Positions 11,559-25,740 are shown, numbered from the stretch's first letter. The stretch is 64,000 nt of DNA from Atrichornis clamosus (GCA_013400975.1 WBMZ01009436.1:186001-250000), one strand, 5' to 3'. Numbers and translations are program-made. The notes: generated from the letters alone by a model not told the origin.

Positions 11559-13084
11559 ATTTCATTCAGATTGTAGCATTGCATGGAATAAGCCCCCCTT
11601 GTAGGAAAGGGCAGGACAAGTTGTCAGGACAGCCCTGTAGTCTAGGGTTTTATTTATATCATTGTTGCTGGGAGATTTGCAAAAAAGGCGTGCAGATGCT
11701 CTACTCATGGAAACAAACAGGCCAAGTTTGTGTCGGATTTCAGAGAACGTTTGGATAAACCTCCCTGAGCCATGTCACCCTTGAATGCAGTCCTCCATGT
11801 AGAATACCCCAAATTTCCGCATAGATTTCTGTGGAAAGAGCAGGGTGTTTGAGACCCCAACCTTTCAGCCTGCCCTACAACAACAGCCATGCCCTGGCTC
11901 ACCTGCCTTCCCTGCCTATTGCAGCTTCTCTGGAGGTGCCCACGAGCCTAATGAGGTGTTTAGTGCTATACCAGTGTCCTAAGCTCTGGAGTAAGGTGGA
12001 GCATGTTCCAGTGGACATTCTGTGGACACTGATCTCATTCAGACCTCAAAGTCTCATTCTGGTATGGAAGTGTAACTGAGATGTGTAATTGGAATCAGTC
12101 CTCATTTCCTGAAGAATTAGCACCTCCGGTGTTCAGTGCTGGAATTAATAAGTGTGTCCACTCAGTGCAAACATGAGCAATTGTTTCCATCAGTAACCAG
12201 CACCAGAGGAGGAAGACAACAGCTGGAGAGATGCCTTCCAAGAAGGTGTTAATGAAAAGGAAAGGTGAAAGTGAAGGTCCTATACTGGGATTTATTTTCA
12301 TACTGGCTGAATTACATCAGAGTAGTCTTCAAAGAAAAGCAGACTGCTTTGCACCTAGAAAATGTCTAACGCCAGGAGTGGAATTTGGCTCAGATTAAAT
12401 AGACAAGAGCAACTATGTGAGCTGCCAAGTTAAGGGTCAAAGAGAAGATAGGGTTCACCTGAGCTGGGGGAGAAGATTCCTCTCCTGAACAACACATGAG
12501 GCAACTGCAAGGAGAGAGAAAGGGAAAACTGTAGGTGTAACTCAGTTTGCTGAATGGAGAAGCTTTTTAAAATGCTTACAAAGCTATATAGGACTGCTAA
12601 AAGTTGCACCCCCAGTCACCCCACAAACTGAAACATCTTCCTCTTCTCCATTCCTGTGTATTTTATGTCTTCAAACAAACAGTCTCTTCTGCACCATAAA
12701 CATTCATCAGCTGCCAGGATCATTAAGAAGAGAAGGTAATGTTCTCTGTGCTTCCTTTGTGCTGATGGGTAGAGGTGGCTTAACAACTGAGGATTTCTGG
12801 TATGCTTTTGGAGCAGGTGAAACTTTAGCACAATCTGAGCAATGAAGTCTTCTCTTCTTGGTAAAGACATGTATCCTGGCAAGTATTGCTCAGTTTAACC
12901 CACCAGCTTAAAGTTCATCCTGCACTTTGAAGTGAGTCATCCAAGTGGGGAACAGAAATCTCCAAGGTACGCAGGCTTCTCCCTGCCCGTGTAGAACAGT
13001 TCACCACAACAGTCCTTCAGACACAGGGCCAGGCCAGGGCTGCGTGACTCAAACCATCAAGTTTCCATCTCCTGCCTTGGGAGA

Positions 13085-13265
13085 CTAGTCCACTTGTAGG
13101 AAAGTTTTCCTCAACCTAATTTTTCCTTTGCTAAGCCTCAACCCACTGCTCTTAATTCTCTGTGTCTTGCATTAGTCCCCCTCCACCCTGGACCTCCCTG
13201 AATGACTGATCTTTCTTCTTGGATGATCTTCAGATATTTGCACATCATTATTTTTCTCTCCTGCT
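13085..13265 (-). mobile_element. ancient CR1 LINE fragment
   Basis: Read on the plus strand, the order is AGGAAAGTTTTCCTCAACCTAA, then a CCCACTGCTCTTAATTCTC-like segment, then CTTCAGATATTTGCAC. This follows the antisense strand of the CR1 ORF2 C-terminal coding region: the failed-to-take-root-of 'gaaatttttcctaacatccaac', the 'cattccctcttgtcc' block and the 'gatatttgtagac' block of old amniote CR1 copies. The element therefore lies on the minus strand. It is heavily diverged, has no open frame and is truncated at both ends. The family assignment is from memory. Confidence 0.45.
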
Positions 13266-13269
13266 AAGA

Positions 13270-16200
13270 GGTCTTGTAGCCCATAGTAATGCTTTTGTGT
13301 CACAATGTTTTGGGTCTTCTGTTTATCTGAAGCAATTTTCTTGTATTCTTTTTAAGAAAAAAAAAGTCAGAAAATATAAATGGAAGTCAAAATCAACCAG
13401 ATTCACTCACGAGTCAGGATGCCATCTGCCAAAACGTCTTCCAGGGTGCTTTTATTTATGACTGACTTTCAAAGCTGCAAATGAAGCAGCATAATGGAAA
13501 TATTGGCACCACCTTATCTTTTTTCTACACTAACGTAGAGACATATGAACACACCAGGGATTCATGGGTGTGATACTTTGACCCTGTGGGAGCTCAGTTG
13601 GGAATAAACAAACATCCTTTTGTCATAACTTTCTTTCTAGAACTTCCTTGGGTTCATTAGTAATCATCCTCACCATTATTTTATATGTCCAGAATGACAG
13701 GCATCCCAAAGGATACTTATGTCCTGAACACAGTATCCGTTCGTTTTTATTCAAGGAGCAGCAGGTGCTATGGCAGAGGAGTAACACATTCCATTTAACA
13801 AATATCAACTCTTTGAACAGGAAGATGCATTAACAAGAAGTTGTGAAAAATTGTGACAAGCCAAATGAGGGAATGCCCAGGGAAATGCTTAAACACCTAT
13901 GGTTAGATAGGGGAATCACCTTCTGGTAGTGAGTTCACTCCTTGCAAACATGTCGGGATACCTGGTATCTTGGATACCTTGGGTACCTTGGACTACATAT
14001 CCCCCTTGTAGACATCTAAAAATTAGGGTAGGAGGAAATACTGAAATGTGAGAGTTTACTTTAAGTGTTCCCTGTCAAATAGGCAATTAACAGAAGTGAG
14101 AAGTAAGAGGAGAAATATCCTACAAACATTCTGAAAGGCTCATATACTTCAGAGACCAAGGCCACAGAAGTAGCTGCTTTAGATGGACTGGATTGTAGTT
14201 CCTCTTTTTTTTTCCATGGGGCTTTTGACTTAAATCCTTTGTACCCAAAAGGTGGAATGCCCATAAGGAAGCATCCCATACCTTCCTATGGAGTGGATCG
14301 TGATGGCTATTTTGCCACCAACACTGAGGCTCCGCAGAAACTCTGAAGCTGGTGTTGCAACTACAGGTCCGTGATTTCCAGCAGTGGTTCTGTGGATTTC
14401 TCCTAAGAGGAGCATGAATGGTGACTGCAGCAAAGTATTCACTTCTGACATAAGGCAAGCTTTTCTTGTGACATTTCTAACAATCAGTGCTTTTGTTGGA
14501 AAACCAATAAAATAACCCACAAACTGAAAGGGACGTCACTACTGTAGGAGGTGTGGGCACATGGCAGTGATACGGAAATTGGCCAGGACCTGGGAGTTAA
14601 GGATTCTGACAACTTAGAATTTTCAGGAAGAAAGTTTATCTTCATTTCTCCCCATTGGCTGCAGTGGGCATACCCATAGCATGAGGCTCCAGGCCCAACT
14701 GCTTAGACATTATTGCTTGCTGACTTTTTTTTTTCCTGCAACATATTGCATTCTTTCTAAACATCTGTTTGCACAGGGAGATGTGTTGAAAAGACTGTGG
14801 TTATTCATTTAATCACATTTTGACATGGCATTACTGAGTGATTATATTAGCAAGGCTGATGAGTTTTCTTTACAAAGGGAAGCCCCATGGAACAACATGA
14901 AACAGACATTGCTGTAATTTTGCTGGAACGAAAGAGGGGAAAAACTCAAACCCAAAAAAAGCTCTAGCTCACGGCATGTCTCCACCCAGCAACAAAAGGC
15001 AAGCCAGAGATCTCTGAACAAGTCCTAATTAAGGCAATAAGTTCACGGAGCAACAGGCAGTACCAGGGGGACAGGGTGCCTGGTCTCAGAGTAGCATGGC
15101 TGAACTCGTGTGCCTGATGGTGTAAAACCCCATATTCCTTTGGAACAGAAGTGGCTGGGGGCACAGAACTGCATGATTGCAGCTGGACTTCTGCACTCAC
15201 ATCAGATGTGGGGAGAGGCTGTGAGTCATGTTGTGATCCAGACTTCAAGAAACCTGTGCTCTGCTCCACGTCTGGAGCAACAGATTTGCTATATGTAAAA
15301 AACCCCCACAACCCAGCTGTGTACAGTTCCAGCATGGATTCAGTACTTCAGTCTCTTCTCCATATGGAGGCAAGGAGGGTGATTTGAGGCAAACCCCTGA
15401 AGGTCTTGTACTGTGAGGATCTTCCAGCTATAAGCAACGTGAATGACTGCCATTAACAGCTCGTTTGATTGTATAATTGACTATTCTTTGGGGTCTGCAG
15501 CCTTTCTGTGGCTCTCCAAGCTCTCCAAGCTCATGCTCTAGGAAGCATGATTTCAGAGCATTTTCCTACCATTCCAGAGAAAGTCCAGAACAAGATCTTC
15601 TTAAGCTAACCCTCCTCTTTCTTTTTCTCCTTTCTTTTAGATTGAAAAGTAAAACAGATTCAGAAGAGCTTTATTTCTGCTGCTTTCACTGTGAATTTAT
15701 TGCTCATGAAAGGAACTAGGCTGATAGCTCCGAGAGCTTCGTTTCATTCTCAGAAGAGTAACTGCAGAGGAAGGCATTGGCGGATTCCCCAGGGCTGGGC
15801 TCCAGCACTCGTGCAGAGAGTCAGCAGATGCCCATCTTCACCACAAACTCAGCTCTCCTTCTGAGCTGGCAAGCTGGGCTGGGACAGGCACGTCAGTGCT
15901 ACGTGTCATGGCACAAACAGGATTCTCTCTCCTGCAGTTGTCACCAGGAGGGTTGAGGCGGGGGGGCAGCACTTTATATTTGCTGAAATCTACTTTAAAT
16001 CCAGTTCCTGGAGGGCAGATGGCCCACCAGGGCCAAAATCTGACACTCTGTGAAGCTAAGACTATGTTGAAAGCTTGTCCTCAGACCAACCATAAGTTGC
16101 CAAATTCTTTTGTGTTCTCTTCTTCAAAAGGAGAGGTAAATATGCTCTCTGAGAGCATTTCAGGCTAAAAACTATGACTTATATAGTGCTAGAAGCCACA

Positions 16201-17560
16201 GTAGGTAATCTGCTGGTTTTCAGAGTGAACTGCTTCCTCCCCACAGGACCCCACGGACAATGCCAGTAGGAGTTAATGGTGCAGACAGATGTGCCCTCTG
16301 CCAGCAGCTGTGCTGATGGGAGAAATCACTTCCCTTTGTACTTGTCACACCTCCCCTGTCAACAGCTTCTCCCATTGCATGTTCCCCTACCCATTTCAGC
16401 CACAATGAGCTGGATTAGTAAACTAATTAAATAACAAGGTCCCTGCAACTTTGGGTAATCAAATTGGAAATAAATTGGAGAACTTTTACACAAGCAACTC
16501 TATGGCTGGGTGGTTCAAAATAGAGAATATGTGTCCACAACCTGGACACCTTTTCTCCTTCAAGGGACTCATGCTTAAACAGTACAATGGATGCAGATCG
16601 CTGAGAAGTGCATCGGGGGTAAGGTGCTCTTCTGCTAATTCCTAATTGCTTTGTTTCTTCCTGTGATTAAAATAAGAAGACTTCACTGGACTGCAAATTC
16701 CAGTCTTTCTCTCTTTCCAAGACTGAATAGAAAGGTTTCCCATGGAGAATTATAATGCTAATTTGATGTCCTTTAGGAGGTGGCTTCATAGCAATCCTGG
16801 ATTTTTATTTATTTATTGGATTTCCAGCAGTGGAAGAGCTTTTGGAGAAAGGATCATCTGAGACCATAAATTTGCAGCAGAATGTGTGTGCAGTTGCTTC
16901 TTTCTTGTGGAGTACCCCGTTTATGGAAGACAGGAGGGTTCCTGTGAGCACGCAAGGGTGCCCCAGGCAGCTTCATGCAGCTGTGACAGCAGGGAAACAT
17001 GTGTGAGCCAGTGGGCAGTGCTCATGGCAAGAAACCCCACATGCCTGCTCCTTTAGTCTGTGGGTCAAGCAGACCTGTGACTGTGCAGAGTCCTCCATGG
17101 GGAGAGAAGCTGTGTAACTGAGCCAACACGTGCTGGCTCATGGGATCTATTAAAAGCCATTTATTTCCCTCTTTCTGTAGTGTTCCAGTCCTTCCTCTGT
17201 CACATGCCTTAACAAAATGCTGTTTCATGTGTCAAAGTGGAGCAATTATTCTACACATATATTCATCTTCAAGGACAGTTTGAGTCACCTGAGGTTTTCT
17301 CAAGGCTTTGAGGTAGCAACTGACATCTCACAGAAGAGCTCCAGCTTGCAAATACAGCACTGGACAGGTCAATATACTTGCATCCCTTGGATGCATGTCA
17401 GGAGCACACTGCTTTGTGAGGCTTGGCTAAGGCTCCCAAGCTCTCTCCCAGGGAATTCATTGGGATCTCTCTCCAATGTGTCTGCAAGTTTATATTTTGC
17501 TTTGGCCTCAGCATCCATACTGATATCATGCTTGATTTTTTATAAATCAACCCCCCCATA
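13270..17560. other. unique non-coding DNA, no gene recognised
   Basis: No gene or repeat family is recognised. Open frames do not exceed 123 codons (14964-15335, minus) and none resembles a known protein. A strong pyrimidine tract ending in TTTTAG at 15640 looks like a 3' splice site, but the reading frames beyond it close quickly. A candidate regulatory stretch at 14790-14880 is listed separately. Confidence 0.6.
14790..14880. promoter_or_regulatory. candidate conserved non-coding element
   Basis: This is AT-rich, non-repetitive sequence with closely packed homeodomain/PBX-like cores: TTATTCATTTAATCA near 14810 and GTGATTATATTAGC near 14838. The motif packing without simple-sequence structure is like vertebrate developmental enhancers. 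No frame is open. The evidence is compositional only. Confidence 0.22.
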
Positions 17561-17582
17561 AGTGAATGGATGAATCAGTAGG

Positions 17583-17715
17583 AAGCTAATTGCATCATTT
17601 AACTCCTTGTCCTCCTCAGCTGTCAATTAGCTTTCTGCATTTGTGACCCAGAGTTCAGTTGTCTCCAGGTTTATTTTCATTTTAATTTTTGTGCTAATTA
17701 AATTTGGATTCCAGG
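17583..17715. promoter_or_regulatory. candidate enhancer with inverted homeodomain sites
   Basis: AAGCTAATTG at 17583-17592 is the exact reverse complement of CAATTAGCTT at 17624-17633, separated by 31 bases, so two homeodomain cores (CTAATTG/CAATTAG) face each other. The left arm overlaps ATTGCATCA (17589-17597), the reverse complement of the C/EBP-ATF composite site TGATGCAAT. A further GCTAATTAAATT lies near 17694. The right-hand 11-mer TCAATTAGCTT recurs at 63379-63389 in a similar arrangement. The enhancer function is inferred. Confidence 0.3.
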
Positions 17716-17719
17716 TTTA

Positions 17720-20700
17720 AAAAAAAGCAAAAATGGTACTGCTGAGGCTGGGAATCAGGAGTTATACTGTTGTTATCTGAGTCCAGCCAGAGGGTAAATG
17801 ATACCAACTTTGCTATAGGCTCAAAAGGCCAAAAAACAAAGAGGGAGAGAAAACATAAGATACCTCCCAACTTGCAGTTTTCTTAACTCATCTGTTTAAT
17901 TTTTTGGGGGGTTTCTCTCTGTGCTCTGGCACTTTGCAAGGTTTATTTAAACCAACATATGTTTCCCCACATCTGTGTATGTTACCATATACGTGCCAGC
18001 ACAGCATATGTTCACATCATTGGTCTGCTGTTTCTTTACGTGCATGTGATTGTTACCCTGCATGTGTAAGACACAGAAATGGGGCAATATGACCAAGCTA
18101 CTCTTCTCTGGTACACCATGGAAGCAGTTAAAGGTGCTGAGTAAGGTTTGGCCCAGCTGTGACGTGTTCTACATGCACGAGATAAAGGTTAACTCCAAAC
18201 AACCTCCCTGCAAAAGTGCCTGCTCACCTTTCTTTTAGATTGTCAGATTTAGATTTACAGGTGGTCTTCCATTCTGTTAGAAGCTGCACAGGTCATAATA
18301 AAAGGACAATTCCTGCACAAGAATTACCAGCTAGACTAAAGAAGGAGAGGGAAGAGAGAATGTTAGAGGAGCTCTGAAATCATCAGAAAGTCGATGGCTG
18401 AACAAAAGCTCCTGGCCACATATTCTAGCTTTTCATCACACAACTTTCTTTCTGAACATACAAAACATGGACATGCCTTTCCAAGTGCACATGTGGGTCA
18501 GATCAAGGCAAGACACCCTCCTCCATACCTCTCTGTGTGACCTGGACGATGTTGGGCCTGTGGTTGCTACCAACCAAAAGGATGATGTGAGCACTCCCTA
18601 ATCTGCCCCAGTGCAGAGTCAGCCAGCACTGCCCAGGCAGCTGACCCAGGTGGTATGAGCTAATCCAGATGACTTTTGCTTGGAACAGCACTGACTGCCA
18701 GCAGAGCTGCGGGAGAGGTAATCTTTGGCTGGAGGGCTGTGCCAAGCATCTGTAAGCTGTAATGGCTTCAACCAGCACAGCCACTTGCTGGCTGAACATC
18801 TGCTTGTAGCTATTTATAAAGGATAATGCATACCTCAGCGTGGTCATGTGCCTGGCTGCGCATGGCACCAGGCTCCACCTGCTCCCTGAAACTGGGCCTG
18901 TCTTTCCTCTTCTTCCCTTAATTCTCCCCAGCTTTCACAGTCAGCTTTGCTGTGGGAAAACCACTGGCTCAACTCAAGGCGGGGTGGGATAGAGTGGAGA
19001 GGGGAGCAAAGAGAGGCCTACACTAGGACACTTCTCACCCTGTTCTCTCTCTCCTCATGTGGTTCACATGTACACACATGGTCTTTTGTGAGGCCACAGA
19101 CCAGAGGCAGGGAGAGTCTCAGATGGAGCTGATCACTGGAGCAGGGTTCTGTGGGAAGCTTTGTGTTCAGTTGCAGGATGCTCCTCTTAGGTAATTGCTC
19201 AAGCCCCAGCCAAGTCCCTATCTGCAGGGAGCTGCACTTCCAGTCTGTAACACCTTGGCATTACTCTGCTCTCATGAGTCAAACCATGGAGCAAGTCAAG
19301 ACTGAAGAAACATGGAACGAATTATCTTTATAGATCAACTTGTTCAATAGCTCAGCTTCCCTGACTTTTCCTTGTGGGATGTTTCCCTTTCAAAATGATG
19401 AAGATTATTAGGCCTGTGGGCAAGTCATGATGGCTCTCTTTGGAAAGAGCTGGGAGTGATGGATTACTTTTCTGTGTCTTCTTCCTCCTCCAAATTAATT
19501 ATGGTATACCATAATTTGTCTCCCTGGATCCTTTTTCCAGTCTTAGCTAGATCTCAAAGAAATGTCTTTGCACTAGGAAAAAAGGCAAATCCTTTCTGAG
19601 AAGGAGGAATATAAAGAAAAATGGTATGAAAATATTATCTGTTACTGACTGGTCCTTCCAGGGAGAATAATTGGCCACACTTGGGGTCCAAACCCTTCAG
19701 GAAGGAGTTAATCAGTGCAGTGTCTTGGAACTTTGGGATATTTTGGTTGAAAATGACTGTTCATGCAAGGAGACTGGAAGGGAGCTGGTTGTTGGAGGGT
19801 AGCAACACATGGATCACATAGTGTTAAGCTTGCATCACTCTTTCCGTTGTAAATCCTGAGCCTGTCTGGGCTCCAAACTATCAGCTCAAAGATGAGCAAT
19901 ATTTATTTTCAAATATTGTGCAAAATACTTTGAGTCTTTTTAGAATCCCAGGGTGATGGGGAGGGAGAAGGCAAAGCATGCTGGATGCTTTCCTCTTTTG
20001 CAGAGCGTCCAAACTGTTTTGTTGCTGAAGTTCCAGACCAAAATGGGCTTAATTTTAAGCAAATATTTATTCTTTCTTCAGTCAGGAGGGGTGAGGCAGA
20101 AATAAAAGCATCACTGTTTGACCTCTAGCAAGCAAGTTCAGACTGTGCAAAAACTGCATGTGGTGGATGAACCAGACTCCAGATTGAAGCAGAGGGAGAA
20201 AGCAAGGGGAGTACTCTATAGTGGCCCAGAGTTCAAACTAACAGCAATATTATTTTGAAGGAGCTTTTAAAGGACACCTTTAGATGGTGGCTGGTCTTTG
20301 TATCAGTGCAGGAAAGAGGAAAGCTCCTCTTTCAAACCCGCCATCTAATTCTGATGTTGTTGAACTGGACATAGTTTAAATGAGTCTCAGTTTGTCCAGC
20401 AGGACAAGGAGTCAGTGGAAGTGGGGAGTTGCAGGCTGAGGAAGAGCATGAAGGAAAGGAATTCCTTGCTCCTTCTATTTTTTTTCACAAGAGCAATCAT
20501 TAATAGCCAATAATTACCCTGCAGCACCCAAGGAAGGTGGTTCCTTGCAAAGAATTTAATAAAGTGATTAAGCATTTGTAATATAAATATTAGAGCTATG
20601 ACTACTTCTGTAGATTCAGGCTTCTTTAGACTCTCAGTGAGAACATGCACCTTCTTAAGGAAGGGATTGCTGATGCTAAATCAGACTTGGACCTGTGTTA

Positions 20701-23700
20701 CTCATGTTACTATCCTGCCTTTCAAAATTCCCCATTGCCTTCTGATTTGAGCATGCCCTTGTATGCCACTGTTTCCTGTGGAAGACCAGGTAAAAAGCTG
20801 GTCCTACACACCATGGATTATAGAATTTCTCTTGAAGCTCTTATGATTTCCAGAAGGTTTGCCATAGCTGGTAGTGTTAGCATGCAAAAAGATCAAACCA
20901 CAGACTTATTTGAAATCTGTGGGGTGATCCCCATGTTCCTCTGAGTAATTGTTGCTTCTGTTGATGAGTTTGAGTAGGAGCAACTGGCAATATTTGTTCT
21001 TAGTCTTATTCAATCCCTCCACTAGCTGATACTTTATAGCTGCTGATTACTACTACAGCTAGGACCCCAACCTGTGGAACCCATTGTGGGCTCAAGCACC
21101 TCAAGTTTTGTACTAGCACTCAGCCCACTGCAGTGAGTAGCAACCTGATTTTTACTCAGACAACAGCTGAGCATCTACAGTTTACACAACTCTAACAGAA
21201 AGCTGGGCAGTGCCTCTATTTCTCTAATCCAAGGAATGACCACTAGAGTAATGCACAATTTCTTTTCTATTCAGAAGGCTTCCCTTTGGAGCCAAGGTGG
21301 GATTATGGCCATATTCCAAAGAGCCAGAAAGAATTGAAGACACTGCCCAGATCTGTACCTACTTCGAGGGAATACTGGGGCAATCTGAAGACATTAGGGT
21401 CTGGTTCAAGATCACAAGGCCTAATCTGGGAACCTGCACTAGCTCTTCTTACTAGCAGAGGCAACATTAAGGTTTTTCACTTGAGCAAGATTCTTTACTG
21501 TCATTATTCCTGGACCTACACAAACAATTCTGCAGTCTGACTCCATTCACCTTTGGAAACTTTCTACAGACTTAGAGATTTGGATCACACCTAAAAAGCC
21601 TTCCACTGGAGCTTGATTCAAGTCCATCAGTTCAGATTTCAGTCTCAGCTGAGATATTATACCTCAGGCAGTGTCTTACACGTGGACAGCAGCAGATCTC
21701 ACAGTCAGCAGCTGGTCTGTGCTAATCATCAGAATCTACTGATGCAGACCTCAGGATAACTCCCTTTGCTGATGTGATCTAACTGTTTATAATGCAGTGG
21801 TGATAGAAACAAAGGTATTGTCTTTTGGGGAACTTCTCGATGATAGTTCCTGGTCTGGATTGCATGATTCACATGATCTCAGAAAGAAATGCAAATTAAG
21901 TATATCAAAAGATAAATTTTAAAATAATAATATATTTTAGAGACTATATTTATAGAGATCCCATTCCATTAAGAGAGGAGAAAGCCCTCATTCATTTCTG
22001 CCCTCTTTTCCTCAAAAGTGAGTTGTTTAGCTGTTTGCTTTCACTTACTGAATTGCTTTCATTTACAACAAGGATTGCTGACATCCCAAGCCCCTTATCT
22101 GTCTCTTCCTCTCTTTCTTTGCAAGCACTAACCCTTTTCTGCATTAAAAACCACTGTACAACACTAAATGCAGAGAGTAGAGATAGCAATTTTTTTTTTA
22201 ACCCAAGCTTTCTGTGGCACCACATGTCCTTATTGCAGTACTACAGGACCACCGAATAGTAGATCCACATATTTTTTTTTGGTGGGAACCATGAGCTGGA
22301 GTGTTAAGGTAGTCAGCTGACACAGGACAGATCTGCAGAAACAATGAAACCACTGCAGTACTACTCCATGCTGCAGCCTGGGTTTAACCTCTGAGCTCCC
22401 TGTAAGCTTTTGTTTGGTTGCTATCAGTTAGCATGATTCATTTTGGGGTTTCAACTTGGATTCAGTGGTCCAAATTTAATAAAACAGCTTTTTCCTCCTT
22501 GATTAGAGAAGCAAAGTGTATACGGCACTTTGGAGGAAATACTGTAGGACTAGAGAGTTAAAAAAAGTCTCCGAATCTGGGGTATTTATCCTGTCAAAGG
22601 GAAGACAAATTACTCTAATTTGCAGCTTAGGAATTGCTGCCTGTCTTTCTGGGGCAGAGAGGTGGTGGCAGCACATAAGTGTGCCCTGATAGCACCTTCT
22701 CCTCACATACAGTGTTAGAAGATGTTTTCTGGAAGGGGTGGTGCTTTAGTTTTTATGGGAAAGAATATTTTGCAAGAATGTAGACTTGATTCTTTCCCTT
22801 TGAGATACTACTAGCAGAATTCCAGTCCCTTTCTGAACAGTTTCTCATAATCCCACCAGGAAACAACAATGTCCTTAGTGCAAAGTTTCCCCCTTATAAT
22901 TCCTTCTCCTTCCCTAGACCATCTTCTCTTCCAAGCTGATTTGTCAGCAGCAAAATTTTTGGGGACAGAGAGTTCAACACTTATGATTCCAGTTTCTTAT
23001 TTCTCGCCCCTGCAGGAGCTGGGACAACAGGCTGCAACATCCAGCAATTAAAGAAAAATAAATGTGGGATCAGTTTTAAGATGGTCGCATACTCTGTGTT
23101 ACACAGATTACTGCCAGGATCTGCAAATATTTGTGTGATCAGGCTCCACAGGGTTTAGAGCAGTAAGGACTGAGTTGCTTTCCCACAACCCCCCTTTTCC
23201 CTCCCTCTCTCTTACTCCTCCACCCCTGCTGTTTCCCAGTCCTCCCAGGTTTCAGGATAAGATACAAAAAAATTTATTATTCAGTCAAAGCACTTGGGTG
23301 ACCTTGGAGGTTTAAATGTCTGGCCAAATGACATCCTAGCATTTGCTCAAGCACACCCTTCCCTATCCCACATCTCCTGGAGTTCCTGTGGGTTCCAGTT
23401 ATGTTTTTAATATTATTATTTTCTTTTCTCTTCTCCTCCACCCTAGAGCAATTAAGTTAATTTTTTTCTCCTTTCAAGGTTTGTGTCAATGAACAGTCAA
23501 CGAGTGAGACATGAACCTGCGTAGAGGAACCTCTGGCAAAACCTTTGAATGCTCTGCATCTGTGTGAGAAATGTCAGGAACAGTTAGCAAAAAATGAATA
23601 GCCCTGATCCAATTCTGTGACTCTTCTCCTGCCAAGTTCTCCAGTGCTCACTGGATGATGCAGCACAGCTTTGACAAGGCTCTCTGTTAAAGATTTTTTC

Positions 23701-25740
23701 CTCCTGTTTACCTGCTGTCCGGCTTAATTGGGAAACTTTGAGTTCAATAGGAAATGGTCAGTAAGTCTCCAGGTCACGCTAGCAACAGCAGGCTGAAGTC
23801 AAAACAAACCCAGGCCCACCACCAGAACAAGGTGGTGGCCCTGATCCAGCGGAGACTGGGGAGGCAGGGGAAAGTCACTGCTCTGAGCTGCCTCTGAGCT
23901 GCACTCTCTGTTGGATGTGGAGCTGTGCCTCCGTACAGCAAGGATGGCACCTGGCAGTGGGAAATGATGAAAGCAGGCTCCCTTCCAGCGTGCAGTGACC
24001 GCTTTGTTGTCTCCGTGCCTGAAGCTGACTGTCATGTCCATGGACAGTTTCACCACCGTTCAGTTCCACTGCAGGAAACCAAGCAGCTTTACCAACGCGT
24101 GTCTTGCCTCATCTGTAATATCCCTCAGTCTTTTGTTCATCTTCTCCTGTGACCTGAGTTTTGCCAGTTGTTCCCAGATAACTGGACCCAAAGCCATCTG
24201 TGTACAGCTCAGCCTGCATTCAGCTGCCATTTTCTTCCCCAGCTGCTGATTTACTTATGGCAGCTAAAAGATGAGTTGTTTGGGAAGAAAGGACATGTAT
24301 GTACGTACATATTTTAGGTAAACTGACTTGTCCCAGATCTTTTACAGATACTTTACAATACATGCCTTTTATTTCCTCCAAGAAACTTATGCTGACTTAC
24401 TACTCCAAAAAGGAGTACACTGCTGATGTTTAGTTGGGATGGAGCAATTGCAGCCAAGTCAAAGTGTAATAAGGAGTTCACCTGTGGAAAGAAAGGTGCT
24501 GCTCAGTCTATGATAAACTTCTGGTGCAGGAGAAGCAGACTAAGGTCACAAAAGTTCCTTCTGTCTTCCACCCCCGTTTGAATACTCCCTCTGCTTCCCT
24601 TTGTCACATCTATCCAGAGCTGCAGAGGGAGGCAGCAGTAGCCAAGAGGCAGTATTTTACCAACTCCTTATTCAAAGTGCTGCTCCTGTTACAGAGCATT
24701 TAGGCACCCCAGGCTTACCTTGAGACCTGATTCAGTCTTCCAAGTTACCTCAGCTCCAGGGAATAGATTCAATTTCTAAATTGTGTAGACAGATTGACTT
24801 TAATGGGTAGCAGAAACACAGAGCTTAGCTTAACTGCTCATTTAATGGAGATGAGGCAAAATGCTTGTGAGGTTTGGGCTCGGAATTTGATTCTGAGATG
24901 TCCTCTTCTTCATCCTAAGCCCTGTCCAGCAAGGCAGAGCAAGCTAAGAGAAGACCTGCACTAAAGTGAAAGACTTACTACATATTACTCTTTTTTATAC
25001 ATTTCCTTCTCTCATTTTCCTTCTCCTCTCTTCCAGGCTGCAAGAACATTATGCAAGGCACAGCCCTGTCTGATGTCTTTGGAATAGGCCTAATGCACTC
25101 CAGATCCTACAGCAACCTTAAAACACACAGTGGGAGAATCTGCTTAGTGAGGGAGAGTTTTCTGAGCTAGTCAGCAAAGGCAGGAGGTCCAGTGGTTGCA
25201 AGGTGAAGTCAGAAGGTAAACTAGAAAGTGAGCTGCAAGTCTGGCTTTTAGCATGAGGATAATTAACCACTGCAAGAGATTCACTAAACACTTGGTGAAA
25301 CCAAGGCAGGGAGTTGTCTTAAAATTTGCATGCTGGTTCAACCACAAAATTACAAGCATAAAAGTGGGAATTACTGAGTGAGCCTTTCCAGCCCATGAGA
25401 GGGAACAGAACAATTAGAAGATTTTTTTTTTTTCAGCTATAGGATGCATAAATATTCTTAAGAAATAGGAATAAAATACTTCTAAATAATAAGTTTAAAG
25501 CAGCAATTCTACAATATCTCTGGCTTTCTGAAAAAATAGGGAAGAAACTATGAAAGGACATCTCAGAAAAATCCTAGGTCAAAAAATATGCAGATGGAAA
25601 GATGGGGCTGGGGTGGGGAGAGTGAATGGGAGAATTTTGTTTCTTCTTCAACATCTGTATAGATTGCTCACCAAGACTAAACTTTTCACTAACACTCATT
25701 TAAAAAAATACAGTGAGCTTCTTTTCTGCTCCTTTAAGCA
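17720..25740. other. unique non-coding DNA, no gene recognised
   Basis: No gene or repeat family is recognised over about 8 kb. The longest frames are 121 codons (18503-18868, minus) or shorter, and have no domain I know. A pyrimidine tract and CAG at 25017-25036, followed by a 110-base open segment and a GTGAGG donor-like string at 25147, could mimic an exon, but the peptide is not recognisable. The stretch 21880-21970 is very AT-rich. Nothing else stands out. Confidence 0.55.

Larger units (their letters stand above)
9042..13080. other. unique non-coding DNA with small simple repeats
   Basis: No gene is recognised. The longest frame (9783-10247, plus, 154 codons) has no identifiable domain. 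Simple repeats at 11268-11331 and 11540-11558 are listed separately. An isolated CAGTGGTTCTCA string near 10006 resembles one terminus of hAT/Charlie DNA transposons, but no partner terminus was found. Confidence 0.6.

Noticed and set aside
25037..25146. Exon-like 110-base open segment between a pyrimidine tract with CAG and a GTGAGG donor-like string
   Set aside because: The peptide is not recognisable and acceptor/donor pairs like this are common by chance. It could be a non-coding RNA exon, but nothing supports it.
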